In this document: positions 1 to 12,037 of the stretch, piece after piece
Layout: each line of letters opens with the position of its first letter
How positions within the stretch are numbered: the first letter of the stretch is position 1
Assembly: GCF_045679555.1 (NCBI RefSeq)
Contig: NC_092091.1
Span: 74,463,580 to 74,527,579 of the forward strand
Length of the DNA: 64,000 bases
Source of the DNA: Salvelinus alpinus
Taxonomy: Eukaryota > Chordata > Actinopteri > Salmoniformes > Salmonidae
Direction of reading: 5' to 3'
Translations under genes and position numbers: made by a program
Notes under the pieces: generated by a model
Told to the model about the DNA's origin: nothing
What the model saw: the letters and a program-made list of their open reading frames with translations, nothing else
The model's database searches: none

Positions 1-449
1 TTTCAAGCAGGAACTGTTCAATTGTTACATCATCATCATCAAGAAGGTCTCCATGTGTGAAGAGAACCATGCTGTATTTTGATGCTTCATCACCAAAGAA
101 TCTCTGAATTATCTCCACAGTTTCCTTTTCCTCTTTAGTGAATCTTGCCAGCTTGATCACAATCAGGAACACATTGGGACCAGGAGCAGAAAAAGAGATG
201 CATTTAGCAATCCTTTTCAGTGACTCCTCATTGGACAATGTAGTATCAAACAACCCTGGGGTGTCAATAACAGCTACACTTTGCTCACCCACCTTCCCTC
301 TTCTCTTGTCACAGTTTTTTGTCTGAGAAATAGAGGACATTTTTGATGGGAAAGCTTTATTCCCTAGAATGGTGTTTCCTGCAGCACTTTTCTGGTCTTC
401 CCGACCAGAACAATGCGGAACTCCTCATTTTGTGTAAGCAGTTTGATTC
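1..449 (-). pseudogene. GIMAP-like exon 2 fragment with P-loop frameshift
   Basis: The minus strand matches the 5' part of exon 2 of the intact GIMAP gene at 45,662-46,743 almost base for base and runs off the left edge. The splice acceptor AG is still present before position 449. The segment that should encode the G1/P-loop GKTGAGKS (around 397-405) has lost 7 nt relative to the intact copy, so the frame changes straight after GKT and the GTP-binding loop cannot form. The downstream DTPG and 'VFLVVIQL' regions remain recognisable. This is a GIMAP paralogue broken by one frameshift. The rest of the exon is outside the window, so further damage cannot be judged. Confidence 0.85.
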
Positions 450-965
450 CTGTTGGATAACAAGAACACTTGTTACATTTTTAAGAGGTCTAGACTTCAT
501 GTACTGCTTGTTAGCACATTTTGAGTAATGGCAAAAACAATTTGTTTCACACTTCTTCTTAACACAAAGCAGTACTTCATGGTCTGCACAAAATAATCTG
601 TGAGCATCGCCTCTACAGATGCAGGATCTTAATTTTAGCCTGTTTGCTACAGTAGGAAAATAGTCCTGCAGCAATAGGAAATGTGAATTATTATATGGAT
701 TATAATAAATGGGCATTTTTGTCGGGGTTGACATATTGTTCGTTAGGGAAAATCAAGTCTGAACTTTCAAAGTGGACATTAGAAACTTTAGAGTACTTAA
801 AACGCAAATCCAATACAATTTTGCAATTGCTGCTGTGCAGGAAAACCTTCAGCATCAAAATATTTATCAAATTAAGATCCTACATCTGTATGTGCTAAAC
901 TGTTTTTATGCCATTATAATTTTTTTGCTAAGTTGACTCTGATCAAATACAAAGCAATCTCTTGG

Positions 966-968
<3 letters not shown>
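450..968 (-). other. Remnant of GIMAP intron 1
   Basis: This stretch is nearly identical to 46,744-47,275, inside intron 1 of the intact GIMAP gene. It shows that the fragment at 1-449 came from a genomic duplication, not a retrocopy. The similarity ends in a TA repeat at about 969; in the intact gene a solo LTR begins at the equivalent place. No coding potential is seen. Confidence 0.8.

Positions 969-1014
<46 letters not shown>
969..1014. repeat. (TA)n microsatellite
   Basis: About 22 TA dinucleotides. They sit exactly at the junction between GIMAP intron sequence and the truncated Tc1 element, so they mark a rearrangement breakpoint. Confidence 0.95.
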
Positions 1015-1016
<2 letters not shown>

Positions 1017-1907
1017 CCTGCAATGACAACAAGCTCAGTCTGATGATGCTGTGACACACTGCCCCAGACCATGACAGACCCTCCACCTCCAAATTGATCC
1101 TGCTCCAGAGTACAGGCCTAGGTGTAATGCTTATTCCTTTGACAATAAACACGAATCCAACCATCACCCCTGGTGAGAGAAAACCGCGACTCGTGAAGAG
1201 CACTTTTTGCCAGTCCTGTCTGGTCCAGTGATGGTGGGTTTGTGCTCATAGGTGATGTTGTTGCCGGTGATGTCTGGCGTGGACCATGCCTTACAACAGA
1301 CCTACAAGCCCTCAGTCCAGCCTTTCTCAGCCTATTGCGGACAGTCTGAGCACTGATGGAGGGATTGTGCGTTCCTGGTGTAACTTGGGCAGTTGTTGTT
1401 GCCATCATGTACCTGTCCCACAGGTGTGATGTTCAGATGTACCGATCCTGTGCAGGTGTTGTTACACGTGCCACTGCGAGGACGATCAGCTGTCCGTCCT
1501 GTCTTCCTGTAGTGTTGTCTTAGGCGTCTCACAGTACGGATATTGCAATTTATTGCCCTGGCCACATCTGCAGTCCTCATGCCTCCTTGCAGCATGCCTA
1601 AGGCACGTTCACGCAGATGAACAGGGACCCTGGGCATCTTTCTTTTGGTGTTTTTCAGAGTCAGTAGAGAGGCCTCTTTTGTGTCCTAAGTTTTCATAAC
1701 TGTGACCTTAATTGCCAATCGTCTGTAAGCTGTTAGTGCCTTAACGACTGTTCCACAGGTGCATGTTCATTAATTGTTTATGGTTCAATGAACAAGAATG
1801 GGAAACAGTGTTTAAACCCTTTACAATGAATATCTGTTTAGTTATTCGGATTTTTACGAATTATCTTTGAAAGACATGGTCCTGAAAAAGGGACGTTTCT
1901 TTTTTTG
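1013..1907 (-). mobile_element. Tc1/mariner-like element, left-truncated
   Basis: The minus strand encodes the N-terminal part of a Tc1-type transposase: a helix-turn-helix region starting MPRVPVHLRERALGML at 1,637 with ARAINCN and a GRTADRPRSG linker, then a broken middle part to about 1,118. The downstream flank ends in the gaaaaagggacgtttc terminus common to this family. The catalytic C-terminal part (SPDLNPIEH in the other copy) is missing because the element is cut at the TA repeat. The same element is longer at 52,915-54,193, offset 52,285 bp. Inactive. Confidence 0.85.
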
Positions 1908-2339
1908 CAGATTTTAGGATTTATTAAATAATAAAGCATTTGACCTCTCAATAAGGGCTTCATTCATAAAAAAGTTATACTTAAATCCAAACTGGTTCTC
2001 CAGCAGATTAGTGAGAATGGCTAACCCTATGATAAAGAATGACCTTTTCCATTTATTCAGATTACAACCTCTCACTATCGGTTATTTTGAAAATGAAATT
2101 AACAAGCCATAGAAAGTTGGTTTGTAATTTCAGTTTAATCCACCTGAAAAGACAGAGCAAATAATACAACAAATATTATGGTTCAACTCAAATATACTAA
2201 TTGATAAAAAACATGAAATATATATATTTAAGTATAATCTTTGTAAATGATATCCTAAATAGGTGGTGGAGTTATGTCACACATGCAGCTAACACAAATA
2301 TATGAAATGTCTGCTCTACCCAGAACTACGACCAACTAA
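1908..2339. other. Non-coding duplicated flank
   Basis: AT-rich DNA without a convincing gene, repeated at 54,194-55,171. The right copy carries a 542-bp solo LTR after the position equivalent to about 2,131; here the empty site is intact. Confidence 0.7.
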
Positions 2340-2873
2340 TTGCAGCATTACCACAAACATGGAAAAAGGCATGTGGAAGGGGGGAAAAGTAAGGAACTTG
2401 TCTGTCGGCACTGCAATAAAGACCAAAATTGGTTAAAGAAAATTGTGGTAAATGAAAAAGTATACAAGTTTAATTTAAGGACCAAAAAAATGGCAGCTGT
2501 GCCATATAGACTGCAAAATAGTTGGGAAGAGATTTTCGATGTTCCGATTCCAATGCCTATGGTTTATGAACCGATACACAAAACAACGCTGGACTTCAAA
2601 ACTTCTATTTCAATTCTGATACAAAATTCTTTCAACCAATAGAACGATATACATATGAGGGATACAACCATCCCAGATCTGCAGATTTTGCTGCGAAGAG
2701 ACAGAATCATGAGATCATTTGTTTTGGTACTGCCCATATGTAACTTGTTTTTGGTCACAGGTTCAGGAAAGGCTGAAGAATTGCAAAGAATATATGGCGG
2801 ATTTGAAAGAATGCAGACAATTACATTGATGGAAGCCACAAAATACCTGCAAATTAAATTCTACAATGTGTGA
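2340..2873 (+). pseudogene. Unrecognised protein-like segment, decayed
   Basis: An open stretch at 2,340-2,642 encodes a basic sequence with a CRHCNK motif (Cys-x2-Cys, zinc-knuckle-like) and later NSWEEIFDVPIPMP. The likely continuation, with RYTYEGYNHPRSADF, lies in another frame from about 2,610 to 2,745, so the reading frame is broken. The second copy at 55,172-55,701 differs by small indels, including loss of 12 nt after MAAV, and also needs a frame change. I do not recognise the family. It could be an exon or retrocopy of a cellular gene, or part of a transposon protein. It abuts the first 21-bp minisatellite. Confidence 0.45.
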
Positions 2874-2934
2874 CTTAATAAATAATTACTGACAAATGGA
2901 TCAACCAAATCAGGAAGGTGTAACCATGGCAGGG

Positions 2935-3075
2935 TCAGGTGGGACGATAAGAGATACAGGAGGGGTGATAGGAGGGACAGGAAGAGAGATAGGAAATACA
3001 AGAGGTGTGAGAGGAGAGACAAGCGGGGTAATAGGAGAGACAAAAGGGGTAATAGGAGAGATATTAACAAGGACG
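2935..3075 (+). repeat. 21-bp minisatellite, short array (V1)
   Basis: Roughly six degenerate units of the family gacaggaggggtgatagga (period 21 with the flanking g residues). It is preceded by the conserved lead-in ggaaggtgtaaccatggcag and followed by the E-unit right end at 3,112. It is the shortest array, matching V9 at 55,756. Confidence 0.85.
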
Positions 3076-3111
3076 GGAAAGTGAGGAAGTTGATACATTT
3101 CGTAAATTGTT

Positions 3112-3526
3112 TCTGGTTCTGTCACGGCTGTTGAAAGATGAGGACCAAGGTGCAGCATGGTAAGCGTACATTTTCTTGATTTAATCAAAATGACGCCAAA
3201 CAAAACAATAAACACTACAAAAGCAAACTGTGAAGCTCAAAGGCAAAGTGCCCTAAACAAAGTAAACTTCCCACAAACACAGGTGGGAAAAAGGGTACCT
3301 AAGTATGGTCCCCAATCAGAGACAACGATAGACAGCTGTCCCTGATTGAGAACCATACCCGGCCAAACACAAAGAAATAGAAATCATAGAAAACACAAAA
3401 CATAGAATGCCCACCCCAACTCACGCCCTGACCAAACCAAAATAGAGACATAAAAAGGATCTCTAAGGTCAGGGTGTGACAGGTTCGTCCACAACTTGTT
3501 TCCTGCTTGTAGCAGGACGCGTTTAA
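3112..3526 (+). repeat. E-unit right inverted-repeat end, split by a solo LTR
   Basis: The conserved right end (ctggttcgtccacaacttgt then ttcctgcttgtagcaggacg) is interrupted: 3,112-3,119 lies left and 3,482-3,526 right of the LTR at 3,120-3,481. The inverted counterpart appears at the left end of other E units, for example 5,219-5,262. Confidence 0.75.
3120..3481 (-). mobile_element. Solo LTR, 362 bp, TSD ggttc
   Basis: It begins tgtcacgg and ends gtgtgaca, with a perfect 5-bp target duplication ggttc at 3,115-3,119 and 3,482-3,486. Read on the minus strand it has the TG...CA termini of an LTR. The same insertion lies at 55,946-56,307, so it predates the left/right duplication. No internal retroviral-type genes are present. 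Confidence 0.8.
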
Positions 3527-4539
3527 CCTTTCTGGCGCAGCCGTTCCGCTAGCTACCCACCTCGACAACATCCGGTGAAATTGCAGAGCGCCAAATTCAA
3601 AATACAATAAACGAATATTAAACATTCATGAAAATACAAGTGTCATACATGATTCTTTAGCTTAGAATCTTGGCAAACTAATCTCATCGGCGGATTTCAA
3701 AAAGGCTTTACGGCAAAAGCACAGAATTCGATTATCTGAGGTCAGCGCCCCACAACAGCATATTATCCAAACAAGCACAGGCGTCACAAAATCGAAAATA
3801 AAGACAAAATAAGTCACTTACCTTTGAAGATCTTCCTCTGATCGCAATCACAAGAGTCCCAGGAACACAATGAATTGTCATTTTGTTCGATAAAGTCCTT
3901 CTTTATATGCCTTATAGTCCATTTAGTAGGCGTCATTGAGTTCAGTAATCCACCCTTTCAGAATGCAGACATAGGAGTTCGAAAAGTTACCAGTAAAGTT
4001 TGTCCAAACAAATCAAACGACGTGTCTAATTCATTATTAGGTACTCTAATATCTAAATAAACAATAATATTTCATACGGAGCGAACTATTTTCAATAGTA
4101 AAGGAAAAGAACGCAGTGCGCTCCCTCGGCCACGCGCGCAATGAGACTAGCTTTGCCATAGAGCTCCCTGAGGATAAACAACTATTCCTCGTTGGTTTTT
4201 CTAAAAACAAGCCTGAAACCATGTATAAAGACTTGACATCTAGTGGAAGCCATAGGAACAGCATTTTGGGAGGCAGAAGTCTTTGTTTTCAACAGCTTAA
4301 CCTTTGAATTGGCTGGCAGGTCAACAGAAATAAAATGTGTCCTCGGGTTTTCGCCTGTCAATCAGTTCTGTTATACCCACATACATCATTTTAACAGTTT
4401 TAGAAACTGTAGAGTGTTTTCTATCCAATACTACCATGCATATGCATATCCTAGCTCCTGCGCCTGAGTAACAGGTAGCTTACTTTGGGCAACTCAGTCA
4501 TCCAAACTTCCGAATACTGTCCCCTATCCCTAACAAGTT
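3527..4539. mobile_element. 1.0-kb non-autonomous element with TTAA target duplication
   Basis: TTAA stands at 3,523-3,526 and again at 4,540-4,543. Other copies of the host sequence have a single uninterrupted gcgtttaaaggaatg here, which is an empty site. TTAA duplication is typical of piggyBac and Kolobok transposons. No transposase is visible, so it would depend on a helper. The copy at 56,354-57,359 shares the insertion. Confidence 0.7.
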
Positions 4540-5218
4540 TTAAAGGAATGTTCTATCTACCTATAAGTCACATGATTTTTTTAGATAATGTTTATATAGT
4601 GAGGGTTTGTAATGCAAGTCGAGATATCCTTGGATGAATGTCAACAAGATGCATGACCGACATTGTTAAAAGAACCACACATACCTAAACAAACATTGGG
4701 TGTATGACTTTTGGCTCTTTGCCACCTGGAACACAACAACGGTTACAGTACCACACCCTCCTCATAACCACCAGGAAACTAAGGCTTTAAGTAAATCTAA
4801 ACATGTATCTTTCATTTACAATCTGTAAAAACTATGGGAATAGAAATGTTCAGAACTTTTGTGAAAAATCACAGCACAGTTGATAAATATACACAAATAG
4901 AAATCAAAGCTGGATGATGTTCAGAGACAGATGGGAGGGGTTGAGAGGAGCTGAAGGGTGGGACTAACAGTAACAAGATAGTCAAATATACTGTGTCAGT
5001 AAAGTGTATATAGTATGTGTAAGCTGGAAGCCTAAGTGTTGTTGTCCATTAGTTTACTCCAACTAGGGGAGGTGTGGAAGGGTCAGCGGAAAATATCAAA
5101 GTTAAAATATAATATATGTGGGGGATTTGTAATTACGCAGACAATTACATTGATGGAAGACACAATCTACCTGCAATATTAAAGCTCATCTACCAGAAAC
5201 AAGAAAAGAAAACCCACC
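4540..5218 (+). repeat. Spacer S of the tandem array, copy 1
   Basis: About 680 bp of non-coding DNA that recurs between E units. Landmarks are ctctaactataagtcacatg-like sequence, gtaatgcaagtcgaga, cctaaacaaacattgggtgt and ttacattgatggaag. Further copies, some truncated, are near 6,541, 10,153, 15,902, 17,074, 18,238, 19,676, 20,311, 57,364 and 58,882. No gene is seen. Confidence 0.8.
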
Positions 5219-6541
<1,323 letters not shown>

Positions 6542-6664
6542 GTTTAAAGGAATGTTCTCTCTAACTATAAGTCACATTATTTTTTTTAGGTAATGCTTCG
6601 ATTGTGAGGGTGTGTAATGCAAGTCGAGATGTCCTTGGACGAATTTTTCATATATTTTTTCCCC
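6542..6664 (+). repeat. Truncated spacer S
   Basis: The first about 100 bp of the spacer (aaggaatgttctctctaact onward), cut after gtccttggacgaattttt by the 3' end of a minus-strand LINE. Confidence 0.7.
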
Positions 6665-7059
6665 CCCCTTTATTTAACCAGGTAGGCCGGTTGAGAACAA
6701 GCACTCATTTACAACTGCGACCTGGCCAAGATAAAGCAAAGTAGTGCGACACAAACAACACAGAGTTACACATGGGATTAACAAATGTATGGTTAATAAT
6801 ACAATAGAAAAATATGAATATAGTGTGTGCAAATGAAGTAAGGAGGTAAGGCATTAAAAAGGCCAATAGTGGAAAAGTAATTACAATTTAGCAATTTACA
6901 CTGGAGTGATATATGTGCAGATAAGGATGTGCAAGTGGCAATACTGGTGTGCAAAAGAACAGAAAAACAAAAACGAATATGTGGATGAGGTAGGAAGGTT
7001 TTTGGATGGGCTATTTACAGATGGACTGTGAACAGCTGCAGCGATCGGTAAGCTGCTCT
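6665..7059 (-). mobile_element. LINE fragment A, 3' part
   Basis: On the minus strand this is the 3' end of the LINE family found nearly complete at 11,591-15,576 (shared tttatttaaccaggtaggc and aagataaagcaaag). It is interrupted at 7,060 by LINE B and resumes at 8,544. Confidence 0.8.
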
Positions 7060-8543
<1,484 letters not shown>

Positions 8544-9110
8544 TGCTCTGACAGCTGACGCTTAAAGTTAGTGAGGGAGATATAAGTCTCCAACTTAAGT
8601 GATTTTTGCAATTCGTTCCAGTCATTGGCAGCAGAGAACTGGAAGGGGGCCGAAGGAGGTGTTTGCTTTGGGGATGACCAATGAAATATACCTGCTGGAG
8701 TGCGTGCTGCAAATGGGTGTTGCTATGGTGACCAGTGAGCTGAGATAAGGCGGAGCTTTACCTAGCAAAGACTTACTGATGACCTGGAGCCAGTGGGTTT
8801 GGCGACGGATATGTAGCGAGGACCAGCCAACGAGAGCATACAGGTCACAGTGGTGGGTAGTATATGGAGCTTTGGTGACAAAACGGATGGCACTGTAATA
8901 GACTGCATCCAATTTGCTGAGTAGAGAGTTGGAGACTATTTTGTAAATGACATCGCCAAAGTCAAGGATCGGTAGGATAGTCAGTTTTACGAGGGTATGT
9001 TTGGCTACATGAGTGAAGGAGGCTTTGTTTGCGAAATAGCTGCATGAGAAGGCCTGCAAGACCGTGCAAAAAATGGGCAAAAATTGAGAGATTTTATTTA
9101 ACATTGTCAC
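8544..9110 (-). mobile_element. LINE fragment A, continuation
   Basis: Minus-strand sequence encoding the C-terminal part of the reverse-transcriptase protein, with KHTLVKLTILPILDFGDVI and RFVTKAPYTTHHCDLY, closely matching the protein encoded at 12,038-14,101. It is the upstream part of the fragment split by LINE B and ends abruptly near 9,110. Confidence 0.8.
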
Positions 9111-9738
9111 ATCCAAGATGATGGAGGTCAAATGTACACCTTCTATCTGAAACACCCACAATACGGTCACCCGTAATGACCATATTCCCAAGCATCTCCA
9201 TGCAGTCCGACTTTGATTTTGTGCCACCAGGGTCACAATAATATACCCCCTCTCTGAATGTCCGAGTGTGACCCCCTACCCATGGGTTACTGCAGCTAGT
9301 GTTGCCAGCACTGCCACTGCTTGGGTGGGGGCAACCCACCGGAATCCCCACCGGCTAGGTACAAGGTCGTCAAGGTTCTCATTAGCAGCTTTGAGAATGT
9401 CCTTGTATATTATGCTCTCCCTTTAGGGGGCTTTGGCTTTGCAGGACCAACCCTGCCAAGCAGGCTCAGAATCTTGAAGAGGCAGTGCTGCTCTAGGTCT
9501 CTGACCGCATTTTGCCTGCATTCAGACCACTTACAGCAGGCCCATAAAACAGTTAGGGACTTCTCCTTAGTATCTGGGTCATTCAGGTGGGTGTCTAGGG
9601 TATAGGGCCATGGACCGTACCACTAAAATAGGATCATAAATAATTAGATATAATTTATTTAAAAAATGTAGTTCCCCATGATAGGACAATAAATAAATAA
9701 GACGTATAATTCATTATAAAAGTATATCCATCATCTGA
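9111..9738. other. Unassigned segment
   Basis: No gene is recognised. The minus strand has a short protein-like stretch around 9,440-9,610 (THLNDPDTKEKSLTVLWACC) without a supported start or splice sites. It may be a piece of another transposon or a displaced exon. Confidence 0.4.
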
Positions 9739-9743
9739 ACAAC

Positions 9744-10147
9744 TGTAACGTCAGCCTTCCTCCTCTTCGTCTGAAGAGGAGGTGTAGCAGGGATCGGACC
9801 AAGACGCAGCGTAGCTCGTGTTCAACATGTTTTTAATAAACAAGACAAAACTGTGAACACTACAAATAACAAAATAACAAACGTGGCAAACCGAAACAGC
9901 CCTATCTGGTGCAGAGAAAACACAGAAACAGGAAACAACCACCCAAAAATCCCAACACAAAACAAGCCACCTATATATGATTCCCAATCAGAGACAACAC
10001 AAAACATCTGCCTCTGATTGAGAACCATATTAGGCCAAACATAGAAACAGACAAACTAGACACACAACATAGAATGCCCACCCAGCTCACGTCCTGACCA
10101 ACACTAAAACAAGCAAAACACACAAGAACTATGGTCAAAACGTGACA
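9744..10147 (-). mobile_element. Solo LTR, 404 bp, TSD acaac
   Basis: Termini are tgtaacgtc and acgtgaca. A perfect 5-bp duplication acaac lies at 9,739-9,743 and 10,148-10,152. On the minus strand it has a tatataggtgg TATA-like box in the middle. It is about the same family as the LTR at 47,288-47,686. Confidence 0.85.
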
Positions 10148-10152
10148 ACAAC

Positions 10153-10306
10153 ATTGGAAGCCCTCTCTTGCAGGACACGTTTAAAGGAATGTTCTCTCTA
10201 AGTATAAGACGTGATTTTTTTTAGAGGGTTTGTAATGCAAGTTGAGATGTCCTTGGATGAATGTCAACAAGATGCATGACCGATGTTGTTAAAAGACCCA
10301 CACATA
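10153..10306 (+). repeat. Spacer S fragment, left of the nested Tc1
   Basis: Begins cttgcaggacacgtttaaag and continues with the S landmarks up to the TA target of the Tc1 element. The spacer resumes at 15,902 with cctaaacaaacattgggtgt. Confidence 0.75.
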
Positions 10307-10523
10307 CAGTGGGGCAAAAAAGTATTTAGTCAGCCACCAATTGTGCAAGTTCTCCCACTTAAAAAGATGAGAGAGGCCTGTAATTTTCATCATAGGTACA
10401 CTTCAACTATGACAGACAAAATGAGGGAAAAAAAATGCAGAAAATCACATTGTAGGATTTTTAATGAATTTATTTGCAAATTATGGTGGAAAATAAGTAT
10501 TTGGTCAATAACAAAATTTTATC

Positions 10524-11540
10524 TCAATACTTTTTTATATACCCTTTGTTGGCAATGACAGAGGTCAAACGTTTTCTGTAAGTCTTCACCAGCTTTTCAC
10601 ACACTGTTGCTTGTATTTTGGCCAATTCCTCCATGCAGATCTCCTCTAGAGCAGTGATGTTTTGGGGCTGTTGCTGGGCAACACGGACTTTCAACTCCCT
10701 CCAAAGATTTTCTATGGGGTTGAGATCTGGAGACTGGCTAGGCCACTCCAGGACCTTGAAATGCTTCTTACGAAGCCACTCCTTCGTTGCCCGGGCGATG
10801 TGTTTGGGATCATTGTCATGCTGAAAGACCCAGCCACGTTTCATCTTCAATGCCCTTTCTGATGAAGGAGGTTTTCACTCAAAATCTCACGATACATGGC
10901 CCCATTCATTCTTTCCTTTACACGGATCAGTCGTCCTGGTCCCTTTGAAGAAAAACAGCCCCAAAGCATGATGTTTCCACCCCCATGCTTCACAGTAGGT
11001 ATGGTGTTCTTTGGATGCAACTCAGCATTCTTTGTCCTCCAAACACGACGAGTTGAGTTTTTACCAAGAAGTTCTATTTTGGTTTCATCTGACCATATGA
11101 CATTCTCCCAATCTTCTTCTGGATCATCCAAATGCTCTCTAGCAAACTTCAGACGGGCCTGGACATGTACTGGCTTAAGCAGGGGGACACGTCTGGCACT
11201 GCAGGATTTGAGTCCCTGGCGGCGAAGTGTGTTACTGATGGTAGGCTTTGTTACTTTGGTCCCAGCTCTCTGCAGGTCATTCACTAGGTCCCCCCGTTCT
11301 GGGATTTTTGCTCACCGTTCTTGTGATCATTTTGACCCCACGGGGTGAGATCTTGCGTGGAGCCCCAGATCGAGGGAGATTATCAGTGGTCTTGTATGTC
11401 TTCCATTTCCTAATAATTGCTCCCACAGTTGATTTCTTCCAACCAAGCTGCTTACCTATTGCAGATTCAGTCTTCCCAGCCTGGTGCAGGTCTAAAATTT
11501 TGTTTCTGGTGTCCTTTGACAGCTCTTTGGTCTTGGCCAT
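10524..11540 (-). pseudogene. Tc1-family transposase, two frame breaks
   Basis: Three overlapping minus-strand frames make one protein: 11,277-11,540 (N-terminal helix-turn-helix, [19 protein letters not shown]), 10,847-11,284 (middle, [13 protein letters not shown] and [13 protein letters not shown]) and 10,524-10,850 (HDNDPKHIA and [14 protein letters not shown]). The DDE-type acidic residues are visible in WSDETK, DNDPKH and NPIENLW. Two small frameshifts, near 11,280 and 10,850, inactivate it. The family cuts and pastes DNA at TA sites. Confidence 0.85.
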
Positions 11541-12037
11541 AGTGGAGTTTGGAGTGTGACTGTTTGAGGTTGTGGACAGGTGTCTTTTATTTATTTTATT
11601 TTATTTAACCTTTATTTAACCAGGTAGGCAAATTGAGAACACGTTCTCATTTACAATTGCGACCTGGCCAAGATAAAGCAAAGCAGTTCGACACATACAA
11701 CAACACATAGTTACACATGGAGTAAAACAAACATATAGTCAATAATACAGTGAAAAAAAAATAAGTCTATATACAATGTGAGCAAGTGAGGTGAGATAAG
11801 GGAGGTGAAGGCAAACAAATATATGTATAAATAAATAAAAATATAAAAGGCCATGGAGGCGAAGTGAGTACAACACAGCAAGTAAAATAAAAACTAAAAA
11901 AACACTGGAATGGTTGGTTTGCAGTGGAAGAAAGTGCAAAGTAGAGACAGAAATAATGGGGTGCAAAGGAGCAAAATAAATTAATAAATAAATACAGTAG
12001 GTAAAGAGGTAGTTGTTTGGGCTAAATTGTAGATGGG

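Noticed and set aside
9094..9605. Two short frames rich in Gly/Cys
   Set aside because: No homology recognised, no splice or start context, and one overlaps LINE sequence.
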